DNA from: Diplonema japonicum
Lineage: Eukaryota > Euglenozoa > Diplonemea > Diplonemida > Diplonemidae
Assembly: GCA_964019335.1 (NCBI GenBank)
Contig: OZ025678.1
Location: 62,001 to 126,000, forward strand
DNA: 64,000 nt
Direction: 5' to 3'
Below the pieces are notes generated by a model, which had not been told where the DNA came from, ran no database searches, and saw nothing but the letters and a program-made list of their open reading frames with translations. This document shows positions 28,331 to 38,871 of this stretch, in pieces. The number at the start of each line of letters is the position of its first letter. Position 1 is the stretch's first letter. The position numbers and the translations under genes are program-made.

Positions 28331-29531
28331 CCCCGACATGAGACAGGCAAATTCTCCAAGTTCCCGAACAAGAAAATATATTTCTTTTTTTTTTTTTTTT
28401 TTTTTTTAAATCCGTTCTTTCTCTGTTTAAAATCATTGAGGAACCCACCCTCCCCCCTCCTTTTTTTTTTTTACCTCTTGGCATATGAGAGTGGCTAGAA
28501 AGAAATCGTTTTTTTTTTTTCCGTGTGATGCAAGAGGGGAAAAAAAAGGGGGGGGATCCTTTCATACCCCCATGTCATGTAAGGAGGAGAAATACAACAA
28601 GAAAAGAAAGAGAAAAAAATCGTGTTTCTTATGTGACGGGGCGCTGATCCTTTTTTTTATGTTTTGTTGTCCTATTTTTCCCTTCTTATTTCTTTAAATT
28701 TGTTCTATAGTCGGGGGGGGGGGGGGGGGGGGGCACCGTTTCTTCTCCCTCCTCAATTTCTCACAAATTTATCTCAATTTTTTTTCTTTTTGCTGGGGAA
28801 AAAAAAAAGGCTCTTTCCCTTCCCATTTCCCTGCTGTCCCCCTTTTTTTTTTCTTGCACCAATGGTAAAAAAACAAAAGAAAACACCGTCAGTTCCTATG
28901 GGTGTTTGTTTTTCTTCTCCCCCCCCCCTTTTTTTCTCACCCCGGTAACCTTTTTTAAAAAAAAAGTCACTGAGGGGACGGCTGTCATCGGAGGGAGGGG
29001 GACATCATCCAGCACTTTGTATTAACAATGGTATATTGGTCCAATACCCAATTAGACTATTCCACTGCACAAACGAGAAAGAGTCAGAATGGTTCTTTTT
29101 TTTCTTCTTCTTCTTCTCTCCTTCTTCTTTTCGCCTTAGACATATAATGCACACTTTGAGTACTTTCCAGAATAGGCTTTTGCTTACATTGACGTGCTGA
29201 AACTCGGCTTAAAATGTGTGTGGTATGCTGGGCCCCTCCCTCCATCCAAGAAAAAATTTCTCATGTATTTTTTTTTTTTTTTGGGAGGGGTAAAAAAAAA
29301 AAAGAACTACCAAAGAACATTTCCCCCTCTCCCCCTTCCGTTTTTTTTTTTTTTGTATTTTTTTTCCCCTACCAACATCTGTTTCAGTACGGTATTTTCC
29401 CCCTCCCCCCTCTTTTTTTTTTTATCCATCGTATCATTCATCAAAAAGGAGGGAGGGGGGAGGAGGGGGAGAGAGGAGAGTTCCAATAATAAGAACGGGC
29501 TACACAAACACACCTTAATAATAATAACAAA
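28245..29531. other. Spacer with long T-runs and a G-run
   Basis: About 1.3 kb. It includes a T-run of about 40 nt (28290), another near 28385 and a G-run of about 22 nt near 28712. Mixed sequence at 28965-29120 has no usable frame. Nothing functional is recognised. Confidence 0.5.
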
Positions 29532-32064
29532 ATGTCTTATCGGGAGTTGAAATCGTTTGCCGAAATAATGCGGATGCTGGGGTACCCTCGGCCTATCAGC
29601 TTAGAGAGCTTCAGACTGCCCAACTTTGAACTAGTTGCCGACTGCACGCTGTGGCTTGTTACGCAATTCGAACCTTCAATAGAAATCGATGATAATATAG
29701 CAACAGCCCAGAGGCGGGTGGCCTTCCTGAAGGACGCCTGCGCCATATGCCTCAACAAGGCCAACGTGAAACTCAACATGAAACGCCTCTACGCGGCTGA
29801 CGGGAACGCAGTCCGAGAGTTGCTTAAGATGGCCTCCTTGCTGCACAGAGCCATCACTCTGCACGACGCACCCGACGACGAGGATGAGGTCTGAATTTTT
29901 TTTCTTTTTTTTTCCGATTTAAACACAGACCCATGACACCATCCGCCCTGGTGACCCGCAAGATACCCGAAAAACAGCAAGCGAGCTTACTGAAGAGGGG
30001 TACAAGGTATATATTTTTTTTTTTTTAACCAAAGAAGCGTCCCCCTGGCACCAGAAGGTGACGGCACCGAAGAAGTCGAAGAGAGCATAAGCCAAGTCCC
30101 AACAACGACAGTACCACGCACAAGGGTTCAGGTGCGACCTGTGTGAATCACCGTACCCGGACACGGTAACCCTACTCCGCCATCAACTCTACGAGTGCGC
30201 CTGCGCACAGGAAGAGCTAGCACAGGACGGCTTGGAACCACTGCGCAACAGGACAGGATGGCCCCTGTGTCTGGAATTGCACGCGATTCTGCCGAGAGGA
30301 CATGACTTTGCGTACCTAGAGAAGCTGCAACGATACTTAGCCGTGGTGGTTGAGAAACGAGACGTGGAGCTCATGCAGAAGGAGGATGTCAACACACAGC
30401 CGCTACCGTGGATACGAAATGTGGTAGGTAAGAGATGCCCCGTTCCGATAGCTGGTGAGCTCGAAGGAGTGGGTGGGGTCCTGTCCCAGTACCTAAACCC
30501 GCTGCTACAATGGTTGTCACAACTGCGCTGGGTGGAGAAGGACACCACCTCGGAGGTGTCGGCGGAACTGGCCATTGACTTCGAATGGACGACCGGAAAG
30601 TCTTTGGGAGGCCTGCTGGAAGGTAGGGCGCGCAGAATCAAAGCTCTCATCGTAAAGATAAACACAGCATGCAGGGCACGGAAGAAGCGACGCCCCTTCC
30701 CAGCGGACGAGAGAAAAAGAGTGAAATCCCTCATCGCCATTGGAGGAAAGGCGGCTATTGGTTTCTCCAGGAGGCCTATTTTCGCCACCCGCTCCACGCA
30801 CGACAAGCTAATGGAATTGAAAGCCGACTACAAGCGGGACCGCATCACACGACTCCGCAAGACGCTCACGACTTCAATCGGAATGAAAGCAATGCTCCAG
30901 AAGGGGAGTATTAACAGATAGACCCCCCCCCTCCCTTGGGCGGCCCTCTAGCGGGGGGCTTGTCCTGTACTTTGAGTTTTTTTTTTTGAAAAATAAAAAA
31001 AAAAAAAGTTACACGAATTATTGGAAGCGGAGTTGAAAAACAGAGATCTGAGGAATAAAATAGTAGCACGTCCTCCGGAGGTATTTTTTTTTTTCAAATT
31101 CAAAAAAATAAAAAAACTTTCTCCTAATTTTATTCCAGATGAGCGAAATCGAACGCGCCCTCAACATGACGCTCGAGGCCGTGAGGGAGCAGGTGACGCA
31201 GCTGACAAAGGCGTGTACCTCCCTGGCAGCGGATGAGGCTTCTCTGGAGTCGAAGATCGAGAACAAAGCGGCGCAGCTGGAGAGGAACCAAAAACGACTC
31301 TCCTCGTTGATGAGCGTCCGGCCCGCCTTCATGGACGAGTACGACGCAATGGAAGCAGAACTGCACAAGCAGTACAAGCAGTACTTGGAACAGTTCAGAA
31401 ACCTGGGCTACCTGGAGTACGAGCTTGCTAAATACAACAAAAAAGAAGACATTCTCGTGGAAGAACAAGAACACCGCCTCCACGCCATGCGGGAAAAACT
31501 AAGAAAAGAAGAGTTAGAGGTACTACGCGGTCAACGTGCTCCCGAGGACTCAATTCTAGACATGAAACGCGATAGAGAACTGGAGGCACAGCTGGAGAAC
31601 GAAGAGGCAGGAAGGGTGGTCAGAGCTGAACAACAACAGGACGGGGTTCTCAATGGGACAGTGGTTGAAGAACGAAAGAGAGGAACCTCTGCAAGAGGTA
31701 CAAAGAGACAACGCCCTGAATCTGGAAGACCACAAGTAAAACCCCGCAACGCGCAAGCCATGGGCAACATGTATGGGGGTAATGAAAGTGATGACAGTGA
31801 TGAGAGTGGTATGAAAAAAAAAAAAGAAAAAAAAAAAAAAAAGACGAAACGTCCTCTGACGGTGCGCTATCCCTAAACGACGGTACTGATAGTGATGATG
31901 ACGATGAAACAGATTCGGGAGATGATGATGACAGCGATGATGACGACGATGAGACTGACGATGATGATGACGACGATGAGACAGACGAAGACGAAGATGA
32001 TGATGATGATGACGATGATGAGACAGACGACGATGATGACGACGACGATGACAGTGATATGTAG
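29532..32064 (+). CDS. CLUAP1: IFT38/CLUAP1, intraflagellar transport subunit (5 exons)
   Basis: IFT38 (clusterin-associated protein 1, qilin) is part of IFT-B, the train that builds cilia. Exon 1 encodes the CH-like N-terminal domain: MSYRELKSFAEIMRMLGYPR, LRLPNF-like RLPNFELVAD and LYAADGNAVRELLKMAS. Exons 2-4 encode the coiled coil, including LHELLEAELKNRDLR, ARPPE and VRPAFMDEYDAMEAEL, each with a direct counterpart in the animal protein. Exon 5 is a long Asp/Glu tail, also typical. Introns: 29889-29928, 30007-31008, 31081-31138, 31809-31843. Total 465 residues. Intron 2 is about 1 kb instead of 40 nt because a dispersed element occupies it. Confidence 0.92.
30025..30987 (+). mobile_element. 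Dispersed element, copy 1, inside IFT38 intron 2
   Basis: A GC-rich block fills most of IFT38 intron 2. Its last 423 nt (30565-30987) are nearly identical to 45156-45564. Both copies end at CTTTGAG plus a T-run and then diverge, so this is a shared 3' end. The 5' parts of the two copies do not match, as expected of 5'-truncated or rearranged retroelements. The copy carries a long frame on the same strand as the host gene. Class is unproven; a non-LTR retroelement is my best guess. Confidence 0.65.
30091..30921 (+). pseudogene. C-terminal fragment of an element-encoded zinc-finger protein
   Basis: An open frame in copy 1 of the dispersed element. It is closed upstream by an in-frame TAA (near 30088), with more of the same frame before it. 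It begins with a zinc-knuckle-like motif, CDLC then HQLYEC (C-x2-C-x12-H-x4-C), resembling the C-terminal CCHC/C2H2 fingers of some non-LTR retrotransposon proteins. A basic C-terminus follows (KADYKRDRITRLRKTL, ending SINR). There is no own ATG near the finger, so it is a fragment. No reverse-transcriptase motif is present. Confidence 0.5.
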
Positions 32065-32370
32065 GGGGTGAAGGAAGGACAAAGCCTGTAAAGGCCGTTC
32101 TATTCTTTTTTTTTTTTAAGCCATAGATTTTTTTTTTTTTTTTGCTTTGTGAAAAGTTTTTTTTTTCAAAAGAAAAGAAGAAAAAAGAAAGGACGGAAGG
32201 AGGGTTTAAAAAAAAAAGAAATTGTTTTGTTATTTTATAACCTTTTTTTTTTATTTCTGTTTTTTTTTTTTTTTTATTTCTGCTAACTTTTATTCCACCC
32301 GGGAAAAACAAAAAAAAAAATCAATACATCACAGGAAGGAGGGTGTGGGAATTTTGACACCCCCGAAAAA
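32065..32370. other. Short T-rich spacer
   Basis: About 300 nt between IFT38 and VPS37, made of T- and A-runs. No gene; it presumably contains a 3' UTR and the acceptor of the next gene. Confidence 0.5.
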
Positions 32371-33639
32371 ATGTTCAATTGGATATTGGGAGGAAATGCG
32401 AACACCGCGGTGAGGCAAAAATCGAAAGAAAACCAGATAACAGAAGTAACGTCCGCGTTCATGGGGACTATAAGACAGGAGGTATTTTTTCCCTCCCCCC
32501 TCCCCCCACACACACATCAACAACTAATCACAGAACAGCTTGGAAGTCCCGTTCAGCCTTAACGGAGTAGGCGGGGTATCGCTACTGGTAACGTGGGGCC
32601 CAGGGTTCCCAGGGGTCTGCCCGGATTTCCTGTTCAAAGGTTTGAATTCAAAAAAAAAAAAAAAAAAAAAAAAAAACCAGGCAAAGGCGTAATGCAGCAC
32701 CCCATCATAGGCACGAATGGGATCATCACCAAGAACCTCCCATGCCTCGCACAATGGGGGAAGTCGAGCGATATGTTCAGCGTGATTAGAATAATCATCG
32801 ACGACCTCCGGACGAGGCACCCTGTTGTGTACTTCAATGGGGAGACTCCTGTATTGATCCAAAAGGGCATCGGGGAGACATTGGGGTGCACCTTTGTCGA
32901 CTCCAACCGCGTCTTGAAGTCGGTGGCCCCGAACAGCGTCGCGGATAGGTCAGGGATGGCAAAATTTATAGGAAGAGTCTGTTCAAAGGTCAACAATCTT
33001 CCTGTAGCCAGAACGGAGCAAATCGTCGAGCGCGGGAGGGACCCTTACATCGTGTTCTCCTTTTTGGGAGAGGACAGAGCAAATGTACCTGTGCCTACCC
33101 CCCAGCCGCAACAACAACAACAACAACAACAACCTCCTGCGGAATTGTATACTGCTCCAGCTGTCCCTTCTTCATTTGGGTTGGAGGTCAAAAACTGCAC
33201 GGAGCTGCAGCAGATGTCAACGGATGAGGTTGCCCTCCAAAAACACTTTCTCAGCCTGCCCTTCGTGAAGAAGTGTGAGGAGGTGACCCTGCAGCAAAAA
33301 TCAGAAGGGTGCCAAGTAGAATCAGAGTTCATGCATGTCAACCAAACGCTTCTGCGCTCCGTCGCCAAACGCGACTCTTTGAGATCTAAAAAAGCGGTTC
33401 TTGAAAAAGATATGACAGAGGCAAACGCACTGGCAGCAGACATAGCTGCAAAAACTTCGAAACCTGCTATGTTGGCCCTACTCAATGAGAAGCTTGCTGA
33501 AACAGAACGCGAGTCTGAAATCTTGGAAGATGCGATGAAGGCAGGCGACGCTTCAAAGCAAGACCAGTACAGAAAGCTCAGAATGGAATACCACCTCACC
33601 AACGAGAAAAAAAAATCGCTGGTTTCCATGGAGGGGTGA
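32371..33639 (+). CDS. VPS37: ESCRT-I subunit VPS37 (3 exons)
   Basis: VPS37 is a core subunit of ESCRT-I, which sorts ubiquitinated cargo into multivesicular bodies and acts in membrane scission. After splicing (introns 32482-32533 and 32640-32680) the protein has 391 residues. Residues about 38-130 resemble the UEV-like N-terminal domain of VPS37A: WGPGFPGVCPDF, then MQHPIIGTNGIIT and CLAQWGKSSDM. A poly-Q stretch lies near 216-223. Residues about 245-391 match the Mod(r) domain: ELQQMSTDEVALQKHFLSLP, then NQTLL, then QYRKLRMEYHLTNEKKK at the end. Both introns are short and homopolymer-rich. The assignment rests on domain order and these motifs. Confidence 0.82.
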
Positions 33640-34479
33640 ATGAAGACCGGGCTGGGGGGATTTTTTTTTTTCGCTCTATTTTTTTTTTTAAATCGAATAG
33701 TAGTGTTTCTTTGTTTCTTAGAACTAAGGTTGAGGTTTTTTTTTGGGGGGGGGAGGGCAGAAAGATGGCCCTTTCCCCCTTCTTTTCCCCCAGGTAGGGG
33801 GGGAAAAATAAACTCAATCCTTTGTTTCTTATGATCTCTTCAAAATCGTCCCCTTGCATCCGTCTTTCTTTTTTTTTTTGTTTTTTTTTTGTTTTTTAGG
33901 ACGAACCGGAAAAAAAAAAAGAAGAAATGAAAACAGAATATTATAGTAATTATCGAGATTATCGAGAAGAAGAAAAAGAATGTTGAGTAGATGTTATGCT
34001 GTTTGTCTAGAAGTTTTAACTGGTTGGCCATTTGACTTTCTATGGGGGAGGAAAAAAATTAATTGCCGCACAAGGGTTGAAGTCTTTGTATTTTTTTTTC
34101 TTATCAGCAACTCGTGTTTTACAGTCGGGTAGAAAATCTTTTAAAAACCCCCCCACTCGTTTCGTTCACATTAAACAAAGAAGCCTCACTTGCCATATTT
34201 TATTCTTTACCCCTCCATTTGTTCCCTACCCTTTTCACAAAGAGGTCTGTCCTCGAGTGAAGTGGCCTTTTGAGTTTTTTTTTTTTTGTTCTTTTTCAAA
34301 TACGTGTCTGTCTACATTCGCTCTCTCATTATTCCAATTTTTTTTTTTTATATTTCGTCTTAATTTGTTGCTGCGTTACTGAAGCCCTTATAAGGTGGTC
34401 GGGGGAGGTGGGGAGGGGGGGAGGGTGAGAGTGTAAAAAAAAAAAAAAAAAGAAAAAAAAAATACTCAAAACTCGAAAT
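33640..34479. other. Spacer, nothing recognised
   Basis: About 840 nt of T-runs, G-runs (33740, 33790) and a mixed segment (33900-34330) rich in T and A. Short frames exist on both strands but all depend on homopolymer translation. Confidence 0.5.
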
Positions 34480-35184
34480 ATGAGACATGTATCGCAAGAC
34501 AATGCCCCCACTCCGCGCTGCAACATCCCAATCCCCGTGAGTCGGAAAGCAGGCCAAGGAGACACCCAGGTGATGCGACTCGTTGGGGAGCTATACAAAG
34601 CGAGAAGCACGAATATTATGATAAAAAAAGAACTGAAGGCCGCTCAGGAACACACCGCAGCTTTACAAGCCGGGTTGAGAAAACTCCCTAGGAGTGCGGG
34701 GGCCACGGGAGAAAGAGAAAGAGAAAGAGAAAAGGAAAAAGAACCAACAAGGGGTAAAAGCCTCGACCCCGTGTACAGACGAGTCTACCCGCGGTCACCA
34801 CGATGTGTACCGCGACAAAATTACTACAATAAAGAACGTGACAGGGAAAGGTACCGGGAAACTGAGCTTAATCGTAGCAGACAGCCCGTTTTGGTAAGGC
34901 AGCATTCCTACACTGAGCGGTTACCCCAACGGAGAAGCTTCCACCACAGGAGAGCTGAGCAGAACCCTCATCATCTGCGGAAAGATACGTTCGATGAGCT
35001 ACGGGGAGACTGGGAGACGGGCAGCGAAGCTGAGATGGCACGAACACGTCTCCGAACTTGGTTCGATCCTTCAGAACACCGCCCCAGCTCTCCCTCACCC
35101 AGCGACCCCCCTCCTGTCCTCCCTGTGGGTACCTCATGGTGCGACCTGCCTTACTCCGGAGATGGTGATTCACACGGGTCATAG
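34480..35184 (+). CDS. Arg/Glu-rich basic protein, unknown
   Basis: A 234-residue hydrophilic protein. Residues about 28-68 form a short amphipathic helix (VMRLVGELYKARS, LKAAQEHTAALQAGLRKL). An alternating Glu/Arg/Lys stretch (75-90) follows, then Arg/Tyr/Ser-rich sequence with several RS or RR pairs, and a Pro/Ser tail. Such composition is common in RNA-associated or cytoskeletal disordered proteins, but no domain is identified. The ATG lies after two A-runs. Confidence 0.5.
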   Translation: MRHVSQDNAPTPRCNIPIPVSRKAGQGDTQVMRLVGELYKARSTNIMIKKELKAAQEHTAALQAGLRKLPRSAGATGEREREREKEKEPTRGKSLDPVYRRVYPRSPRCVPRQNYYNKERDRERYRETELNRSRQPVLVRQHSYTERLPQRRSFHHRRAEQNPHHLRKDTFDELRGDWETGSEAEMARTRLRTWFDPSEHRPSSPSPSDPPPVLPVGTSWCDLPYSGDGDSHGS

Positions 35185-35546
35185 TAATTTTTTTTTTTTT
35201 TTGTAACTAGAGTTTCCATTTTTTTTTTATTTTTTTTATATATATATCCCCTCCCCCACTCCCTCCATCTTTTAAGTTCCGATTTTTTTTTTATTTTTTT
35301 TTTTGTTAAATAAGAAACATTTAAGAGAAAAAAAAAAAGATATTCCTTCATATCCCCCACCACCCACCCATCCTTTGGTTTTGTTTTTCTATTTTGTATC
35401 TCATATTCTTTTTTTTTTTTGTCGTCCGTCGTCATGTCATGTCTTTCTGTCAACTGCCGTTGTCTATGACCATTTTGTAAAAATAAATAACTCTGATTTT
35501 TACAACAAATACAACTTATAGAACACGGAGGGGGAGGGTATAGAGA
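35185..35546. other. Spacer, T-rich with TATATATA
   Basis: About 360 nt of T-runs, a TATATATA block at 35238 and CT-rich sequence upstream of the TMEM65 gene. No coding or RNA gene is seen. Confidence 0.5.
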
Positions 35547-36242
35547 ATGCTGGCACGGCATGGGAGATCCCTGCGGCGGTGCCACCAGATTACGAACGAA
35601 GCGTTGATGGAAGAGGTACGAAGGGTGATGGAAAGAGGAGGCGAACCAGCGAGAAACCTGCAACAGGCAACACGAGGAAGCAGGACAGCGATGAACCATG
35701 AAGAAGAGTTCAAACAAATGGACCTCGACAGAGACGGTCTCGTGTCCCCGAACGAGTATGCAGCATGGAGGAACAGCAGGTCTACGTGGATTAACGGAAT
35801 ACCCAAAGCGAAGAAGAAGGTGGAAGAAGCCATAGTTGACGGGGCTGAGTCCACTGTGAGCGCAACACAGCTCTACAGGCTCGCAATGTTGATAGGTGTG
35901 CCTATGGTTGGGTTTGGTTTTGTCGACAATTTTCTGATGATTACATTTGGAGACGTCATCGAGTCCTCCATAGGAGTCACCATGGCCCTCTCCACTATGG
36001 CCGCTGCAGGGCTTGGCAACCTTTGCTCTGATGTAGCCGGTCTTGGGCTGTCCAAAGCCATTGAAGACTCTGCTGCAAGAATCGGTTTGAAACCCCCGAA
36101 CCTCACTGCAGCGCAGTCCGCAACCCTTCAGGTCCGGCTTGTCTCTCTCGGTGCCTCGGTCCTCGGGGTGAGCATCGGGTGCATCCTTGGAATGGTCCCG
36201 CTGTTGTTCAAACCCGATAAACCTAAAAAAAAGGACGCGTAA
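35547..36242 (+). CDS. TMEM65: EF-hand protein with TMEM65 domain, mitochondrial
   Basis: A 231-residue protein joining an EF-hand to the TMEM65 membrane domain. The start MLARHGRSLRRCHQ is basic and lacks acids, as in mitochondrial presequences. The calcium loop is at D59-E70 (DLDRDGLVSPNE), with acids or ligands at positions 1, 3, 5, 9 and 12. Three membrane helices follow (about 108-137, 142-168, 198-223), with family motifs PMVGFGFVDN, SSIGVTMALSTMAAAGLGN, SDVAGLG and SIGCILGM. TMEM65 sits in the mitochondrial inner membrane and has recently been tied to mitochondrial sodium-dependent calcium efflux. The calcium-binding module suggests calcium regulation here. Domain calls are strong; function is inferred. 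Confidence 0.85.
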   Translation: MLARHGRSLRRCHQITNEALMEEVRRVMERGGEPARNLQQATRGSRTAMNHEEEFKQMDLDRDGLVSPNEYAAWRNSRSTWINGIPKAKKKVEEAIVDGAESTVSATQLYRLAMLIGVPMVGFGFVDNFLMITFGDVIESSIGVTMALSTMAAAGLGNLCSDVAGLGLSKAIEDSAARIGLKPPNLTAAQSATLQVRLVSLGASVLGVSIGCILGMVPLLFKPDKPKKKDA

Positions 36243-36336
36243 CAAAGCTGGAAGCTTATTCCTTTTTTTCTTCTATTCTTTTTTTTTTTAAGTACCATCC
36301 ACCACGACACTATGGTCAAGGGAATAGAAGACCAGC

Positions 36337-36972
36337 ATGCTCCAGCCCGGTGATGTTGTTGAAATAAAAGGCCTCAAAACCCGCCCTGAGCTGAACGGGA
36401 AGAAAGGGACCGTGGTCACGAAAGGAGAAGGAGGAAGTGAAACGAGATGGGGCATAGAAATCGACGAATCCACAAAGGTCAAGGTAAAAAGAGAGAATCT
36501 AATGACAGCCGGCGAGTGGCTGACAACACAGCGCGAGCTTTGGGAAGCCGTTGACACCGACAACCTGGAAAAGGTGAAGGAGCTCCTGCAGCAGGGAGGG
36601 TGCCCCATGAGCGTGAATCAGATGAAACGGACGTCGTTGCACAGAGCAGCAGCCTTGTGCGACCCTTCGGCCATGCTGCCGCTCCTTCTCTCCACCCGCA
36701 GTGCCGACCCCAACGTTGCTGATATTTCAGGAATAACACCGTTACACATAGCCGCTGCGTCATCGCTTTCGGCAACCAGTATACTTCTCTCCGCGCAAGC
36801 ATCCCAGACGCCTTCACACTCTTCCCGCACGCCCTTGCACCATGCCGCACTGTCCCCTGCCCTCACCCCTAGAACCCGAACGAACATTTACAACACTCTT
36901 GTTGCCGCTGGCGGGGACGAAACATGCAAAGATGAAGATGGAGTATCACCCGCCGAAATCTTTCACAAATAA
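36337..36972 (+). CDS. Ankyrin-repeat protein with N-terminal KOW-like motif
   Basis: A 211-residue protein. Residues 1-55 resemble a KOW or CAP-Gly-like small beta barrel: LQPGDVVEIKGL, then NGKKGTVV and RWGIEIDE. Residues about 65-210 carry four ankyrin-type repeats, with RTSLHRAAAL, GITPLHIAAASS and RTPLHHAALS as clear landmarks. Both parts mediate binding rather than catalysis. A 13-codon upstream ATG frame (36313) overlaps the start and could dampen translation. It begins 94 nt after the TMEM65 stop. Confidence 0.75.
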   Translation: MLQPGDVVEIKGLKTRPELNGKKGTVVTKGEGGSETRWGIEIDESTKVKVKRENLMTAGEWLTTQRELWEAVDTDNLEKVKELLQQGGCPMSVNQMKRTSLHRAAALCDPSAMLPLLLSTRSADPNVADISGITPLHIAAASSLSATSILLSAQASQTPSHSSRTPLHHAALSPALTPRTRTNIYNTLVAAGGDETCKDEDGVSPAEIFHK

Positions 36973-37069
36973 TTTAAAAAAAACTGATAGGTGTTTATTT
37001 GTTTACTTTTGCAAACCCGGTCGTTTTTTAAGTAAAACAAACTAAAGGAGGGGAGGGGAGGGCATATAA

Positions 37070-38451
37070 ATGCGGGTCTTAGATTACGTCGTTCCGATAC
37101 TGAGCGTGCTGCCCGAAATCGAGAAGCCTCGGAGGAAGCAAGATGTGACAGACAAGCTCATCTGGACGGGCATGGCGCTCTTTATTTTTCTGATATGTTC
37201 GCAGCTTCCCGTGTACGGGATACGACCGAAGGAGGGCTCCGACCCTCTGCACTTCATGCGAATGGTACTCGCCTCCAACAAGGGAACCCTCATGGAGCTG
37301 GGAATCTCACCTATTGTAACTGCATCGCTCGTGATGCAGTTTCTACAAGGAGCCAGACTAATTTCATACAATGAAAACAGCAGCAGGGATAGAAAGGTGT
37401 TCAGCGGCGCACAAAAGGCATTCGGTCTCATCATCACCGTTGTAGAAGCCGTAGCGTATGTATTTAGCGGTGCCTATGGCGATGTAAGGGACATTGGGTC
37501 CTTTTCTTGTGTGTTGATTGTGACACAGTTGGTCATAGCAGGTGTGATCTGCCTCCTCCTTGACGAGATGCTGCAGAAAGGCTATGGTTTCGGGAACGGG
37601 ATCTCCCTGTTCATCAGCACAAACATCTGCGAGGCTATATTCTGGAAAGCGTTCTCCCCGTTCATGGTGAACACGGGACGGGGGCAGGAGTTCGAGGGTG
37701 CGATTGTCTCCCTCTTCCACCAGCTTGTGCAGAGCACGAACAAGGTGAAGGCTCTGAAGGACGCGTTTTACCGCCCGCACCTCCCGAACGTGATGTCCCT
37801 TCTGTCCACCGGTGTCGTGTTTCTCATTGTGATCTACACGCAAGGCTTTGCTGTGAACATCGGCCTGCAACACGAAGCTACCCGGCAGATGGTCCCCCAG
37901 AAGATCAAACTCTTCTACACATCAAACATGCCTATAGTCCTGCAAACTGCGTTGATATCGAACTTGTACTTCATAAGCTCCATGCTTCACAAGAAGTTCG
38001 CTGACAGTCCGATTGTTGGGTTGCTTGGGACGTGGGGTCCGAGCCATAGTGGGGCAGGGCCTGCGGTGCCGTTGTCGGGGTTGGTATATTACGTGTCCCC
38101 CCCTCAGGGCTTTGCTGATGCTGTGTCGGATCCTGTGCACGCTGTGTTTTATGTGGTGTTTATGGTGTTTGGGTGCGCGTTCTTTTCGAAGTCGTGGGTG
38201 GCAGTCAGCAACCAGACGAGCAAAGAGCTTGCGCAGGAATGGCACCGCAACGGGCTGATCCTCCCGGGGAGGAAGTCGCGCGACAATCTACAACAGGTTG
38301 TGGAGAGATACGTCCCTACCGCTGCCGCGCTGGGTGGGATTTGTATCGGCCTCCTCACCATTCTTGCCGACCTGCTCGGCGCCGTTGGGAGTGGTACCGG
38401 GGTTTTGCTTGCGGTTACTTTTATTTATTCGTATGTTTGGAATATGAACGG

Positions 38452-38483
<32 letters not shown>

Positions 38484-38545
38484 ACAGATACTACGAGCAA
38501 CTCGAGCAGGAGAAATACCTTCCTACCTTCCTTTCTAAGAAATAA
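37070..38545 (+). CDS. SEC61A: SEC61 alpha, protein-translocation channel (2 exons)
   Basis: The pore subunit of the ER translocon, through which secretory and membrane proteins enter the ER. Ten hydrophobic segments are present. Family motifs include VLPEIEKPRRK at the N-terminus, LPVYGI, ELGISPIVTASLVMQ (the plug region), GYGFGNGISLFI, KLFYTSNMPIVLQ and AVGSGTGVLLAVTFIYS. The frame appears to run into a lysine homopolymer, but a 57-nt intron (38431-38487; GTATGT...ACACAG) removes it. The spliced C-terminus continues YYEQLEQEK and the protein has 472 residues, close to the usual 475. Confidence 0.95.
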
Positions 38546-38871
38546 AAAATTTAACACGGAGGTGGGGGGGGGGGGGGGGGGGGGGGTAGTGTTTAGCTGA
38601 ACCGAACAGGGATATTTAAAAAAAAGATGATTCGAGAATTATTTTTTGCCCCCCCCTCTATTACGTTCACGCAGTGTGGTTTTTTTTTCTCTCCCTTTTT
38701 TTTCTTCGAGTTAAAAAAAACTTTTATAAATGAATAACAACAAAATAACCCCCCCCCCCTTTATTCCTTTTAAAACCCCCCCTTTATTGTCTTTCCTCAT
38801 TTTCCCCGGCAAGAAAAAAAAAAGTAAAGTGAGCGGGGCAGCGGGGGCTCGGAGAAAACCAAAAAAAAAAA
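38546..38871. other. Spacer with a 25-nt G-run
   Basis: About 325 nt. A G-run of about 25 nt (near 38562) lies just past the SEC61 stop, followed by C- and T-runs and an A-run before the next ATG. The G-run could form a quadruplex or slow polymerase; no gene is present. Confidence 0.5.

Noticed and set aside
31873-32082. Minus-strand His/Ile/Val-rich frames opposite the IFT38 acidic tail
   Set aside because: They are the mirror of GAT/GAC codons encoding the Asp/Glu tail.
34868-35182. Shared words (GTGCGACCTG, GTGATTCACACGG) between this gene and the dispersed element at 30.1 kb
   Set aside because: The matches are 10-11 nt and in inconsistent orientation; no extended alignment.
38450-38545. 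Poly-lysine C-terminus of SEC61 alpha in the unspliced frame
   Set aside because: A GTATGT...ACACAG intron explains it and restores the expected SEC61 C-terminus.
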